Notes: generated from the sequence alone by a model not told the origin. Shown: positions 9,273 to 18,494, counted from the first letter of the stretch. The stretch is 64,000 nucleotides of DNA from Pectinatus haikarae (GCF_015732185.1 NZ_WIQM01000008.1:496001-560000), one strand, 5' to 3'. Numbers and translations: made by a program.

Positions 9273-9301
9273 TTGACAAATTATTTTTAAAATAATAGAA
9301 T
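9273..9301 (+). promoter_or_regulatory. promoter of the panS-like/ilvD T-box transcript
   Basis: TTGACA (9273-9278), 17-bp spacer, TAGAAT (9296-9301): a near-consensus sigma-A promoter. The preceding 9107-9272 is AT-rich with no gene seen. Confidence 0.75.
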
Positions 9302-9606
9302 GAATGATATAGCATTTTAGTGCTTATAGAACAATAAAATATATCCACAATAAATTTTATGAAGAGAAAGAGTATGTGCTCATTCGTTTCCCAGAGAGTC
9401 AGCGGCCGGTGCAAGCTGATAAACGAATTTTTACAGAAAATCATCTCTGAAAAGCAATGCTGAAAAAAGTAAGCAAAGACGTCTTTCCCACGTTACAGGG
9501 AACGCGTATGTCAGTACGTTGTGAGTGCATTTATCGTCAGTGATAAATGAATCAGGGTGGTATCGCGGAAAAATCCGTCCCTTTCTTTGGGGGACGGATT
9601 TTGTTG
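9302..9606 (+). ncRNA. T-box leader, isoleucine specifier
   Basis: T-box core AGGGTGGTATCGCGG at 9554-9568, then terminator AATCCGTCCC / GGGACGGATT (9572-9600) with a short U-rich tail. In Stem I, ATTCGTTT and AAACGAAT pair, with the family tip sequence GGCCGGTGCAAGCTG between them. The specifier loop reads GAAA-ATC-A with ATC (Ile) at 9440-9442, in the same frame as in the well-studied glyQS leader (GAAA-GGC-A). TGGT matches discriminator A of tRNA-Ile. It controls the PanS-like transporter and ilvD. Confidence 0.9.
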
Positions 9607-9690
9607 TATAGGAAAGTAAACGCAGCGGCAGTTGATATCGGTTTTTCTGTTCTTTTGGATCATCCATATAATTTTAGGGGGACTATAATA

Positions 9691-10668
9691 ATGAAGGCTT
9701 TCAGTTTGTTCAGCAATTTTATGACTAAATATATGTCAGCGCTTGTTCTGCTCATTGCCATTATAGCATTACTGCAGCCTTGGACATTTAAATGGGCTGC
9801 CCAATATGTGACATATCTTTTAGGAATCGTAATGTTCGGTATGGGGATGACACTGCGCTGGGAGGATTTTTCTTTGGTTTTTAAGCGTCCGCGGGATGTT
9901 TTTATAGGCTCGCTGGCTCATTTTACCATAATGCCGGCGCTGGCCTGGGGTCTTGCCAAAGCTTTTGGGCTTCCGCCGGAACTGGCTGTCGGTGTCATTC
10001 TGGTCGGGACCTGTCCGAGCGGCACATCTTCGAATGTAATGACTTTTCTTGCGAGGGGGGACGTTGCGCTGTCTGTGGCCATAGGTATTGCCACGACGGT
10101 CTTGGCGCCATTTATTACTCCGCTGCTTACGTGGTATCTTGTAGGTGCATGGGTATCTATTTCTCTCGGTGCTATGTTTTTGTCCATTTTTCAGGTAGTT
10201 GTCGTACCTATCGCATTGGGTATTGTAGTCAACAGGCTTTTCGGCGGATTCGTGCAGAACGCAGTGAAAGTGCTGCCGCTTATTTCTGTACTGGCTATTA
10301 TGCTGATAGTTGGCGCTGTTGTTGCTGTGAGTGCACAAAAAATCATTCAAACGGGACTGTTGATCATAGGCATTGTAATAATTCATAACTTATGCGGTTA
10401 TACACTCGGTTATTGCGCCGCCAGAATCGCCGGTTTCGATTTTGCAAAACAGAAAGCCGTTATGTTTGAAGTCGGTATGCAAAACAGCGGGTTGGCAACT
10501 TCCTTGGCTCTTATGCATTTCAGTGCAGCAGCGGCGATCCCGGGTGCCATTTTCAGTGTATGGCATAATATTTCCGGCTCACTGCTGGCAAATCGTTTGG
10601 CCTCAAAGGCGGAAGACGAAGTAAAAACGGATATTTCCAAAGCGCGAAAAAACACTATTAACGCATGA
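9691..10668 (+). CDS. BASS-family 2-keto-acid transporter (PanS-like)
   Basis: Polytopic membrane protein of 325 aa with about nine hydrophobic segments, of the bile acid:sodium symporter family. GIVMFGMGMTLRWEDF, VGTCPSGTSSNVMTFLARGD and the C-terminal FSVWHNISGSLLA are typical of the bacterial PanS/YocS branch. The frame is open further upstream, but that part covers the T-box terminator; the ATG at 9691 has AGGGGGA about 8 nt upstream. It is 56 nt before ilvD under the same Ile T-box, so movement of a branched 2-keto acid (2-ketoisovalerate or ketopantoate, as for PanS) is likely. The direction of transport is not shown by sequence. Confidence 0.88.
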   Translation: MKAFSLFSNFMTKYMSALVLLIAIIALLQPWTFKWAAQYVTYLLGIVMFGMGMTLRWEDFSLVFKRPRDVFIGSLAHFTIMPALAWGLAKAFGLPPELAVGVILVGTCPSGTSSNVMTFLARGDVALSVAIGIATTVLAPFITPLLTWYLVGAWVSISLGAMFLSIFQVVVVPIALGIVVNRLFGGFVQNAVKVLPLISVLAIMLIVGAVVAVSAQKIIQTGLLIIGIVIIHNLCGYTLGYCAARIAGFDFAKQKAVMFEVGMQNSGLATSLALMHFSAAAAIPGAIFSVWHNISGSLLANRLASKAEDEVKTDISKARKNTINA

Positions 10669-10724
10669 TCGTCATCGTCTGAATATATATATATTATTTG
10701 GAATTGTAAAGGAGAGTTAAGTTT

Positions 10725-12377
10725 ATGAGAAGTGATTTAGCAAAAAAAGGACCTGAACGTGCAGCACACAGAGCATTATTCTACGCTATGGGGTATGGTC
10801 CGGAGGATTTAAAGAAACCGATGATCGGCATCGTCAATTCATTCAATGAAATCGTTCCCGGACATATTCATTTGCGCACTATTGCCGAAGCGGCAAAGCT
10901 GGGAGTTGCGGCGGCCGGCGGCATGCCTGTGGAGTTTCCTGCAATTGCTGTTTGTGACGGTATAGCAATGGGACACCAGGGAATGAAATTTTCGCTTGCC
11001 AGCCGTGAATTGATCGCTGATTCCATCGAGGCTGTGGCATCCGGACATGCTTTCGACGGACTTGTGATGATCCCCAACTGTGATAAAGTAGTTCCGGGAA
11101 TGCTGATGGCGGCAGCCAGACTGAATATCCCCTGTGTTGTCGTAAGCGGAGGACCTATGCTCGCAGGACGCCACAATGGGCAGGACGTCAGTGTCAGTAC
11201 TACCTTTGAAGCTGCCGGTAAATTTGCCGCGGGTAAAATGGATGCTGCCGAAATGGCTTCTCTGGAGGCTGATGCCTGTCCCGGCTGCGGTTCCTGTTCC
11301 GGTCTTTTTACAGCAAATACGATGAATTGCCTGACAGAGGTTCTTGGTATGGGTCTTCCGGGAAACGGCACGGTTCCCGCCGCATATTTCGGACAGCGCC
11401 GTCTTTTGGCAAAAAGAGCGGGAGAAATCATTCTTGATTTGGTGAAAAAAGATATCAAACCGCGCGATATAATGACAAAAAAAGCTTTTGAAAATGCCAT
11501 AACCGTAGATATGGGGATAGGCGGTTCATCAAATACTGTGCTGCATATTACCGCCATCGCACATGAAGCCGGTATTACGCTGCCGGCACCGCTCTTTGAT
11601 GAAATAAGCGCACATACGCCATATATAACGAAGCTGAGCCCGGGCGGCACGCATCATATGCAGGATCTTAACGAAGCCGGCGGAATATGCGCCGTAATGA
11701 ATGAATTGGCCAAAAAGAATATTCTTCATCTCGATGCTTTGACTGTTGACGGCACTATCGGCAGCAGGATTAAAAATGCTTGCATAAAGCGGCAGGATGT
11801 CATAAAAACAGTGGATGCTCCTTATCGTAAAACGGGCGGTATTGCTATTTTAAAGGGAAATCTGGCACCGGACTATGCAGTTGTCAAGGAAAGTGCGGTT
11901 ACCGAGGATATGCTTCATTATAAAGGAACAGCAAGAGTATTCAATTCGGAAGAGGACGCCATAGCAGCTATAATCGGTAAAAAGATTAAAAACGGCGATG
12001 TTGTAGTCATCCGTTACGAAGGACCGAAAGGTGGTCCGGGAATGCGTGAAATGCTTAATCCTACAGCTGTTATCACCGGTATGGGGCTGAAGGTTGCTCT
12101 GATCACCGACGGCAGATTTTCCGGGGCTACACGTGGCGCATGTATAGGGCATGTATCACCGGAAGCCATGGCTGGAGGGCCTATAGCCATGGTCAAAGAT
12201 GGTGACACGATCAGCATTGATATCCCCGGACGTAAATTAGAGCTGCTCATTGATGATGCTGAAATGGACAAGCGCAAGGCCGCATGGACAAAACCAGAGC
12301 CAAAAGTAAAAACAGGCTATTTGTCACGCTATGCCAAACTTACGACTTCAGCAAGTACAGGTGCAGTTCTTGCCTGA
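10725..12377 (+). CDS. ilvD: dihydroxy-acid dehydratase
   Basis: Fe-S dehydratase that makes 2-ketoisovalerate and 2-keto-3-methylvalerate, shared by valine, isoleucine, leucine and pantothenate synthesis. The 550-aa length is normal. Cluster and substrate motifs are present: [53 protein letters not shown] and, near the end, [27 protein letters not shown] lies upstream of the ATG at 10725. Second gene after the PanS-like transporter, so it responds to tRNA-Ile charging. A clear terminator follows. Confidence 0.97.
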   Translation: MRSDLAKKGPERAAHRALFYAMGYGPEDLKKPMIGIVNSFNEIVPGHIHLRTIAEAAKLGVAAAGGMPVEFPAIAVCDGIAMGHQGMKFSLASRELIADSIEAVASGHAFDGLVMIPNCDKVVPGMLMAAARLNIPCVVVSGGPMLAGRHNGQDVSVSTTFEAAGKFAAGKMDAAEMASLEADACPGCGSCSGLFTANTMNCLTEVLGMGLPGNGTVPAAYFGQRRLLAKRAGEIILDLVKKDIKPRDIMTKKAFENAITVDMGIGGSSNTVLHITAIAHEAGITLPAPLFDEISAHTPYITKLSPGGTHHMQDLNEAGGICAVMNELAKKNILHLDALTVDGTIGSRIKNACIKRQDVIKTVDAPYRKTGGIAILKGNLAPDYAVVKESAVTEDMLHYKGTARVFNSEEDAIAAIIGKKIKNGDVVVIRYEGPKGGPGMREMLNPTAVITGMGLKVALITDGRFSGATRGACIGHVSPEAMAGGPIAMVKDGDTISIDIPGRKLELLIDDAEMDKRKAAWTKPEPKVKTGYLSRYAKLTTSASTGAVLA

Positions 12378-12411
12378 TATATAAATATCATTTTATCTTA
12401 TACAATGTAAT

Positions 12412-12454
12412 AAAAACCCGGGGAAAATCTCATAGTGAGTTTCCCCGGTTTTTT
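12412..12454 (+). terminator. intrinsic terminator after ilvD
   Basis: CCGGGGAAA / TTTCCCCGG stem with flanking A and T runs, which would work in both directions. It ends the PanS-like/ilvD transcript. Confidence 0.9.
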
Positions 12455-12472
12455 ATATAGCTGATTGATGAT

Positions 12473-12605
12473 ATAAATGGAGACGTAATTCAGACGGCGT
12501 TTTGACGCCGCCTGAATAGTAGTCGAAATCATCCGGGGACTTAGCCGTTCTTTACTCACCGCTTGCAGAAGCGGGAGTATCAGAGCGGGTTAGTCATCGG
12601 ATAAA
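12473..12605 (+). repeat. structured interspersed repeat, copy 1 (full length)
   Basis: A 133-bp element found again at 37415-37546 (about 80-85 percent identical by eye) and in reduced form at 19402-19476 and 47768-47833. It starts ATAAATGGAGAC and ends CATCGGATAAA. First half: hairpin CAG-A-CGGCG / CGCCG-C-CTG with loop TTTTGA. Second half: long imperfect hairpin closed by ATCCG/CGGAT and GACT/AGTC, continued by AGCC/GGTT, topped by TACTC-a-CCGCTT-gcag-AAGCGG-GAGTA. It has no open frame and no terminal repeats. It lies between the ilvD terminator and the mrp gene. Between it and mrp (12606-12788) I see only an extended -10 (TGATATAAT near 12672). Confidence 0.85.
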
Positions 12606-12788
12606 AGAGGATTATTTATTGTTTGTACTTAGACTGCAGGCATATATAAGTCCAATGCATATTGCAACATATTATGATATAATGAAGGCGATAAAAGACA
12701 ATTGATTCAATTTCCTTTTATTTAACGGTTACTATTCATTATCTCTCATATAGAAATATAATATACGCATTTGAAAGGATGAAATATC

Positions 12789-13622
12789 ATGAGTGAAGAA
12801 TGTTCACATGCATGCGGCAGCTGCTCCAGCTCGGACTGCGGTCAGCGCGCACCGCAAATTGCTATAGAAAAAGGGAACGCCAATTCTCATATAAAGAAAG
12901 TAATAGCCGTTGTCAGCGGTAAGGGCGGCGTTGGCAAAACACTCGTTACCTCTATGCTGGCAGTCATAATGAAAAGAAGGGGATTCAACGTCGGTGTGCT
13001 TGACGCTGACATAACCGGGCCTTCTATTCCAAAAACCTTTGGTATTACAGATAAGGCTGACTGCAATGCAGAAGGCAGTATTCTGCCCGTTATCACAAAA
13101 ACGGGGATAAGGCTTATGTCAGTGAATCTTCTGCTGGAAAATGACACCGACCCTGTTGTTTGGCGCGGACCTGTTATAAGCGGTGTTGTAAAACAGTTCT
13201 GGAATGAAGTGGAATGGGGCGATCTTGATTATATGTTTGTGGATATGCCTCCGGGTACAGGTGATGTGCCGTTGACAGTATTCCAATCTTTGCCTGTCAA
13301 TGGTCTTGTTGTCGTTACTTCGCCTCAGGATCTGGTGTCCATGATTGTGGAAAAAGCTGTAAAAATGGCAGCGATGATGAATAAGCCGGTATTGGGAATA
13401 GTCGAAAATATGGCTTATTTTCAGTGTCCTAGCTGCAAAGAGAAACACAGTATTTTCGGTGAAAGCAATATAGCTTCACTGGCTGGTTTTTACAATATCA
13501 GGGAAATGGCTCAGATACCGCTTGATCCAAAACTTTCCGCCGAATGCGATAAAGATGGTATAGAATCATTCAGCAATGATTATCTTAATCTTTTGGCTGC
13601 TTATATTGAGCAAAATGCCTGA
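12789..13622 (+). CDS. Mrp/NBP35-type Fe-S carrier ATPase (ApbC family)
   Basis: P-loop ATPase of 277 aa that carries or inserts Fe-S clusters in the cytoplasm. The deviant Walker A SGKGGVGKT is at residues 43-51 and is followed by LDADITGPSIP and VDMPPGTGD. The N-terminus has Cys at 5, 9, 12 and 17, an Nbp35-like cluster site, and the C-terminal CPSC pair that bridges the dimer is present (QCPSCKEKHSIFG). AAAGGAT precedes the ATG. The 3-prime end overlaps the phosphopantetheinyl transferase start by 8 nt. Confidence 0.92.
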   Translation: MSEECSHACGSCSSSDCGQRAPQIAIEKGNANSHIKKVIAVVSGKGGVGKTLVTSMLAVIMKRRGFNVGVLDADITGPSIPKTFGITDKADCNAEGSILPVITKTGIRLMSVNLLLENDTDPVVWRGPVISGVVKQFWNEVEWGDLDYMFVDMPPGTGDVPLTVFQSLPVNGLVVVTSPQDLVSMIVEKAVKMAAMMNKPVLGIVENMAYFQCPSCKEKHSIFGESNIASLAGFYNIREMAQIPLDPKLSAECDKDGIESFSNDYLNLLAAYIEQNA

Positions 13623-14283
13623 ATCGATCGATGTTTATGCGGCGGATATACGCTGCTTGGAAAATGAAAGATTGTTTGCTGCGAGCCTTCTCCGTTTGTC
13701 TGCAGAAAGAAGAAGAAAGTCTGCCGCTGCTGCCGCAGTCCAGAACCGCCGCCTGTCTGTCGGGGCAGGTCTTCTGCTGAATCATGCTTTGCAAAAGTAC
13801 GGAATCAATGGAAGAATGGTGAAATTTTGGCATAATGAATATGGCAAGCCTTTTTTGTCTGATTATAATATATATTTTAGTTTATCTCACTCCGGCCATT
13901 ATGTTTTTTGTGCAGCCGGCAGTGAAGAAGTCGGTGCCGATATTCAAAAAAATGTCCGTTATAATGCGCATATAATCAAAAGATTTTTTCATCAGGAGGA
14001 ACAGGCTTATATCTTTTCCTTACCACAGAGCCAACAATCAAGAGAATTTTTCCGCCTGTGGACATTTAAGGAAAGCTGTGTAAAAATGCTCGGCAGCAGC
14101 CTGGCAAGGGAACTTTCTTCTTTTTCTATTGATATATCAGAACAGACTGTTGCTGCCCGCGCAAACGGGAACGCTTTGCCATATACTTTTACAGAATATG
14201 ATATCAACGGTTACTTTGCAGCTGTATGCAGTAAAGCCGCTTATTCTGCGGGATCAATCCAGTGGGTCGATTTTGCCAAATAA
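13615..14283 (+). CDS. 4-prime-phosphopantetheinyl transferase (Sfp/AcpT type)
   Basis: Transfers phosphopantetheine from CoA to a carrier-protein serine. The 222-aa protein has the family order: RRLSVGAGLLLNHAL, FSLSHSGHYVFCA, VGADIQ (Mg-binding Asp109; Gln stands where Glu is common), FFHQEEQAY, and WTFKESCVKMLG. The start at 13615 (MPESIDVY) overlaps the mrp stop (ATGCCTGA), consistent with coupling; longer upstream starts would lie deep in mrp. The size suggests the Sfp-like rather than the short AcpS class, so it may serve secondary or fatty-acid carrier proteins. Confidence 0.82.
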   Translation: MPESIDVYAADIRCLENERLFAASLLRLSAERRRKSAAAAAVQNRRLSVGAGLLLNHALQKYGINGRMVKFWHNEYGKPFLSDYNIYFSLSHSGHYVFCAAGSEEVGADIQKNVRYNAHIIKRFFHQEEQAYIFSLPQSQQSREFFRLWTFKESCVKMLGSSLARELSSFSIDISEQTVAARANGNALPYTFTEYDINGYFAAVCSKAAYSAGSIQWVDFAK

Positions 14284-14301
14284 TAATACGAGGCGATATA
14301 T

Positions 14302-15021
14302 ATGAAGGATATTCTGGATATGCATATGCATACCATTGTCAGCGGTCATGCCTACAGTACTCTGTCCGAAATGATAGCAGCGGGAAAGAGCGGGAAACTT
14401 CATCTGATAGGTGTAACAGAACACGCACCTGCGTTGCCGGGTACGTGCCATGACATGTATTTTCACAATTTTAAAGTTATTGATCGTCATCCCGGGAATA
14501 TTGAATTAATGATGGGTGCCGAGGTAAATATAATGGATTATAACGGTGTCCTTGATATGCCTGAAAATACATTAAAAAAGCTTGACTATGCAATAGCAAG
14601 CCTGCATGATCAATGTATAGCACCCGGCAGTGAGCGAGAAAATACCACCGCACTTATCAAGGCGATGGAAAACCCCTATATAAAAATAATCGGCCATCCT
14701 GACAACGGCGCTTATCCTGTTGATTTTGAGGCAGTAGTAAAAGCTGCCAGACAATATAATGTTTTACTGGAACTTAATAACAGCTCCTATGCTCCTCAGA
14801 GCGGACGAATAAAATCAAGAGAAAATGCGTTGCTGATGCTGGCTTGGTGTAAAAAGTGCAGAGTGTCCGTCATACTGGACAGTGATGCTCATATCGATGC
14901 AGATGTGGGAAATCACAAGTACATATATGATATCTTGGAACAGGCCGATTTTCCTGAAGAACTGGTCGTTAATACTTCAGTCGATAAAGTGAAGCATATA
15001 TTTTCTCTGGTCCGCGGATAG
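14302..15021 (+). CDS. PHP-domain phosphoesterase (YcdX-like)
   Basis: Metal-dependent hydrolase of 239 aa. DMHMHTIVSGHAYST at the N-terminus supplies the first HxH metal ligands; GVTEHAP, GAEVNI, SLHD, IGHPDNG and a C-terminal DSDAH give the remaining conserved His, Glu and Asp of the PHP fold. The phosphatase YcdX of E. coli is the nearest functional model; the natural substrate is unknown. It is 18 nt after the phosphopantetheinyl transferase, so the three genes 12789-15021 probably form one operon ending at the terminator 15057-15100. Confidence 0.88.
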   Translation: MKDILDMHMHTIVSGHAYSTLSEMIAAGKSGKLHLIGVTEHAPALPGTCHDMYFHNFKVIDRHPGNIELMMGAEVNIMDYNGVLDMPENTLKKLDYAIASLHDQCIAPGSERENTTALIKAMENPYIKIIGHPDNGAYPVDFEAVVKAARQYNVLLELNNSSYAPQSGRIKSRENALLMLAWCKKCRVSVILDSDAHIDADVGNHKYIYDILEQADFPEELVVNTSVDKVKHIFSLVRG

Positions 15022-15056
15022 ATTGTAAACGCTTTTATGAAATGACTTTTTTTATA

Positions 15057-15100
15057 GTTCCTGTCATTGTACTGAAAATGCAATGACAGGAACATTTTTT
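15057..15100 (+). terminator. intrinsic terminator after the PHP gene
   Basis: GTTCCTGTCATTG / CAATGACAGGAAC (13 bp, 11-nt loop) followed by ATTTTTT. It separates this operon from the convergent gene at 15138. Confidence 0.92.
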
Positions 15101-15137
15101 ATTGCTTAAACTGCGGACGGTGAATTCTGCCGTATAA

Positions 15138-15680
15138 TTAATTCGCTTTTCTCATATTGGCAAGAATCACTTTTTTATTATCCATAGTTACTTTTCCGGG
15201 AAGAAGCCGGTTCAGTTCTTTGAGAAATGACGCATCGGGTTTAAAAAATATGCGGCAGTTTTCCTCCTTCCCTTTTTTATTTATTTGCACATAGGCAACG
15301 GTCCAGACATCTCTGCCGTCGAGTGCCGAATGAAATCTGCTGCTGTGTCTGAAACGCATAATTCCCACCAGCTCAGGCTGATAATGATAAACTCCCATGA
15401 TGGAAGCCAGGGGGATACTGCAACTCTTTTTTCCCAATAAACCAGTACACTGAAAAATCAACAGTTTTTCACTAAGACAGCAGGTATATTTTGCCTGTAT
15501 CCGACTAAATAGGACAACAAGAAATCCTATATCTACGGCAATACCGGTCGTACTAAATATGTGCAGCTTCCAGAATTTGATAATATCCAAAGCCAAGAGG
15601 AAAGTGAAAAAAATTATACTTGCAAACATGATCAGCATATTTTTTTTCATTACAATAGTTTCTGTGCTTATTTTTTCCAT
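15138..15680 (-). CDS. small membrane protein with YcxB/PH-like C-terminal domain
   Basis: Not a named family that I can fix with certainty. The 180-aa product has two hydrophobic segments (about 13-32 and 42-58) and a soluble C-terminal part of about 115 residues built of short strands (KLLIFQCTGLLGKKSCSIPLASIMGVYHY, then WTVAYVQI and RIFFKPDASFLKELNRLL), resembling bacterial PH or YcxB-like domains. GGAGGTG lies 8 nt before the ATG. It follows the MatC-type gene by 74 nt in the same direction and may be the last gene of that operon. Two other proteins of the same build lie at 38961-39955. Confidence 0.6.
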   Translation of the reverse strand: MEKISTETIVMKKNMLIMFASIIFFTFLLALDIIKFWKLHIFSTTGIAVDIGFLVVLFSRIQAKYTCCLSEKLLIFQCTGLLGKKSCSIPLASIMGVYHYQPELVGIMRFRHSSRFHSALDGRDVWTVAYVQINKKGKEENCRIFFKPDASFLKELNRLLPGKVTMDNKKVILANMRKAN

Positions 15681-15754
15681 AATGTTTCACCTCCGCAAAG
15701 CAAATCATTCAAAACTGAATCCTGTAGATGATGCGTTGTTTTGCCGCTGACAGT

Positions 15755-17131
15755 TCATAAACCGAGCAGCCCAAAAAATATATAGCAGAGTATCGCGCCA
15801 ACAACTGACATTGAAAATCCCCATATAAGCAAGCGGCGAAATAATTTTCCTTTGTCCTCTTTGTCATCGGCGCACGCAATACAGATAGCGCCAAACAGGG
15901 ACAGCGGCGATGTATCCACCATGTGTGAACCAACATTGATAGATGAAATCATTGATAAAGCGTTGCCGCCGCCAAGCTGATCGATCAATCCCGGCACCAA
16001 CGGTAGGAACATAGGCATGACAACACCTGATGAGCTTGAATAAGCAGAGATTACACCTGTTACCAGAGCCAATATTCCGTTGACGCTTACAGGATTTGAT
16101 ATTGAGGCAATCAATCCAACAAGGGCATTAAGCCCGCCTGCTTTGTCCATAACATCTATCAAAACGCCCATACCGCCGACCATGATGATGACAGTCCATG
16201 GTATTGACTCAACGGCTGCCTTACTGTCGCCAGCATTGGCAATAAGTAAAACACTTGATAATAAGAAGGCTATAGCTCCGACATTCGCCGTTTTTCCCGT
16301 ACCGATAAGATTCATGATTTCGTGCGGGAAAAAATCTTTCGTAATAGAAAGACTTGGCAGAATAACGAGCAGTACCAGTATGCCTATACAGGCTATTGTC
16401 AGCCATTGATTTTTATTCAGGGGTTCCGGCTTCGGCGCAATATCATCGATACTCAAAGTGGAATGACGTTGATTTTTTATCCAAGACCAGCCTCCCAGCA
16501 GTAAAAAACCGCCTATATTGCCGGCAAGCTGTGCAATTTCAGAATTCAAATGAATTCTCCAGGCTAAAATATTCAGATCCCCCACATGCTGCCCCAGAGC
16601 TTCCAACTGCGGCACCATTTTTGCTACTAAAGAATTGGCAATGATTCCCGTCGGTGAAATAGGTGAAAAGGCCGCGCCGTTTGCCGCACCGACAACAAGC
16701 AGTGTCATCAGAAAGGCGCTCATGCCTATACGGCTGGCGATAGCCATGACCACCGGTGCCATAAGTGTTACTGTAGCTATGTTACCGGGACCGATAGTGG
16801 TTATTATTGTGATCAGCATAAAAATTATAAAGGGAATTAATGCAGTGTTTCCCTTCGCCAGTCTGATAGCATTTGCCGTCAATTTTTCCATTGTTCCGTT
16901 TGTCGTCGCTATACCAAAAAGAAAAGTAACTCCTGTCAAAACCATAAACAGGTCTATCGGCCATGCCCGCATGATATCCACCGCCGATAAGTTTGCAAAT
17001 AATGCACCTACTCCGATTGCAAAGGCAATTGCTATAATGCCGACATTTATATCTTCATTGTACATGGATATTCCGACTACAACAACAACACCAACCAGCG
17101 AAGCAACAGCTGCAGCAGACATTTCAAACAT
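15755..17131 (-). CDS. MatC-type dicarboxylate carrier
   Basis: Polytopic carrier of 458 aa with a dozen hydrophobic stretches. It matches the MatC (malonate/dicarboxylate carrier) group of the ion transporter superfamily: GVGALFANLSAVDIMRAWP near the N-terminus, IGPGNIATVTLMAPVVMAIA and SPISPTGIIANSL in the first half, AYSSSSGVVMPMFLPLVPGL and INVGSHMVDTSPLSLFGAIC in the second. The ATG at 17131 has GGGAG 6 nt upstream and was chosen over one six codons earlier. It lies downstream of a Na+-pump decarboxylase cluster and a dicarboxylate-type two-component system, so it probably imports the acid that is decarboxylated. Malonate is possible but not shown. Confidence 0.85.
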   Translation of the reverse strand: MFEMSAAAVASLVGVVVVVGISMYNEDINVGIIAIAFAIGVGALFANLSAVDIMRAWPIDLFMVLTGVTFLFGIATTNGTMEKLTANAIRLAKGNTALIPFIIFMLITIITTIGPGNIATVTLMAPVVMAIASRIGMSAFLMTLLVVGAANGAAFSPISPTGIIANSLVAKMVPQLEALGQHVGDLNILAWRIHLNSEIAQLAGNIGGFLLLGGWSWIKNQRHSTLSIDDIAPKPEPLNKNQWLTIACIGILVLLVILPSLSITKDFFPHEIMNLIGTGKTANVGAIAFLLSSVLLIANAGDSKAAVESIPWTVIIMVGGMGVLIDVMDKAGGLNALVGLIASISNPVSVNGILALVTGVISAYSSSSGVVMPMFLPLVPGLIDQLGGGNALSMISSINVGSHMVDTSPLSLFGAICIACADDKEDKGKLFRRLLIWGFSMSVVGAILCYIFFGLLGL

Positions 17132-17189
17132 ATGACTCCCTCCTTGCATTATTATTTTTTAATACAGATATGATTTTTGTATTGCCAGT

Positions 17190-17324
17190 CTATTCATCCT
17201 CTTGTGAGCCGGGGAATGTTTTGTGCAGCAGTTTTGTGGCGGCTATAAAAACCGCTATGACAAAGAACATTGTCGGCAGAGCGATCAACATCATCGTGAG
17301 AGCTTTCATTACTGTTGCGTCCAT
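17190..17324 (-). CDS. tiny membrane subunit of the Na+-pump decarboxylase (N-terminal piece of a split delta/gamma subunit)
   Basis: A 44-residue peptide starting MDATVMKALTMMLIALPT with one transmembrane helix (about 8-30) and a charged tail SQEDE. GGAGG stands 6 nt before the ATG, and the gene begins 12 nt after the beta-subunit stop. Position, single helix and acidic tail fit the membrane anchor of OadG/GcdD-type small subunits, whose C-terminal domain is lacking here. That domain seems to be encoded at 18915-19172. Assignment rests on context and topology, not on a strong sequence signature. Confidence 0.65.
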   Translation of the reverse strand: MDATVMKALTMMLIALPTMFFVIAVFIAATKLLHKTFPGSQEDE

Positions 17325-17336
17325 TTTATTTCCTCC

Positions 17337-18494
17337 TTATTTGGCGAGTGCCGGAATGAGCGCCAGCACCAGGCCTCCTGCTACTACCGAAGCCACTTGG
17401 CCGGCCACATTTACACCTATAGCATGCTGAATTATAAAATTCGACGGATCTTCTTTCAGGGCCATCTTGGCTATTACTCTGCCGGACATGGGAAAAGCCG
17501 ATATGCCGCATGCACCTATCATTGGATTTATTTTTTTCTTGCTGAATAAATTCAGGATCTTGGCGAAAAGAACACCGCCTGCTGTATCAAATACAAAGGC
17601 AATGGCGCCCAAAAGCATGATCATTGCAACCTGAGATGTCAGGAAAGATTCGGCAGACATTGTGCCGCCTATTGTAATGCCAAGCAGAAGGGTCACTAAG
17701 TTTGCCAGTTCATTTTGCGCACAATTTGAAAGATTGTCCACTACGCCGCATACTCTCAATAAGTTTCCAAACATCAGACTGCCTATAAGGGCCACAGAAA
17801 TCGGTGCGACTATACCGGAAATAATGACGACCATCACAGGAAACAGAAATAACGTCGTTTTTGAAACAGGTTCTTCATTTTCATAACCCATTTTTATTCT
17901 GCGTTCGGCTTTAGTGGTGATAGCCTTGATCACCGGCGGCTGTATTACAGGTACCAGTGACATATAGGAGTAAGCCGCCACGGACAGAGGTCCAAGCAGG
18001 TCCTGGGCAAATCTGCTTGCCACATAAATTGTTGTGGGGCCGTCGGCAGCACCGATGATACCTATAGATGCTGCCTGCTCAAAAGAAAATCCCAGCATTG
18101 TCGCAAAAACAGCTGTGGCAAAAATACCGAACTGAGCTGCCGCTGCAAACAGCATGACAGAAGGGCGGCGAATAAGAGGTGTAAAATCACACATAGCGCC
18201 TATAGCAATAAAAATCAGCACGGGAAACAATTCATTGGAAATGCCCGCTTTATATAAGACCCATAAAAAACCTTCTTCTCCGACAACCTGGGAAATGGCT
18301 GAAGAATGGGGAATATTTGCTAATAATGCGCCAAACCCTATCGGCAGCAAAAGTGCAGGCTCATAGTCCTTTTTCACGGCAAGATAAATAAGGACAGCAC
18401 TTATTCCCCACATAACAATATTTTTCCAGCTCAATCCGATAAATCCCATTAAAAGTTCATCCAGCCATGGATATTGCAAGAATAAAGATTCCAT
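17337..18494 (-). CDS. Na+-translocating biotin-dependent decarboxylase, beta subunit (OadB/GcdB/MmdB)
   Basis: Integral membrane subunit (385 aa) that decarboxylates carboxybiotin and exports Na+. The conserved intramembrane segment IGIIGAADGPTTIY carries the essential Asp of the family, followed by AAYSYMSLVPVIQPPVIKA; NLVTLLLGITIGGTMSAESFL and the C-terminal IGACGISAFPMSGRV are also characteristic. GAGGAGG stands before the ATG. Gene order delta-like, biotin carrier, beta, small peptide, MatC resembles the second operon of glutaconyl-CoA decarboxylase (gcdDCB), where the alpha subunit is elsewhere. The acyl substrate (oxaloacetate, glutaconyl-CoA, methylmalonyl-CoA or malonyl) depends on the missing alpha subunit. 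Confidence 0.95.
   Translation of the reverse strand: MESLFLQYPWLDELLMGFIGLSWKNIVMWGISAVLIYLAVKKDYEPALLLPIGFGALLANIPHSSAISQVVGEEGFLWVLYKAGISNELFPVLIFIAIGAMCDFTPLIRRPSVMLFAAAAQFGIFATAVFATMLGFSFEQAASIGIIGAADGPTTIYVASRFAQDLLGPLSVAAYSYMSLVPVIQPPVIKAITTKAERRIKMGYENEEPVSKTTLFLFPVMVVIISGIVAPISVALIGSLMFGNLLRVCGVVDNLSNCAQNELANLVTLLLGITIGGTMSAESFLTSQVAMIMLLGAIAFVFDTAGGVLFAKILNLFSKKKINPMIGACGISAFPMSGRVIAKMALKEDPSNFIIQHAIGVNVAGQVASVVAGGLVLALIPALAK

Noticed and set aside
10868-11650. 260-aa frame antisense to ilvD
   Set aside because: Mirror of the ilvD codon pattern; no protein-family features. The ilvD reading is certain.
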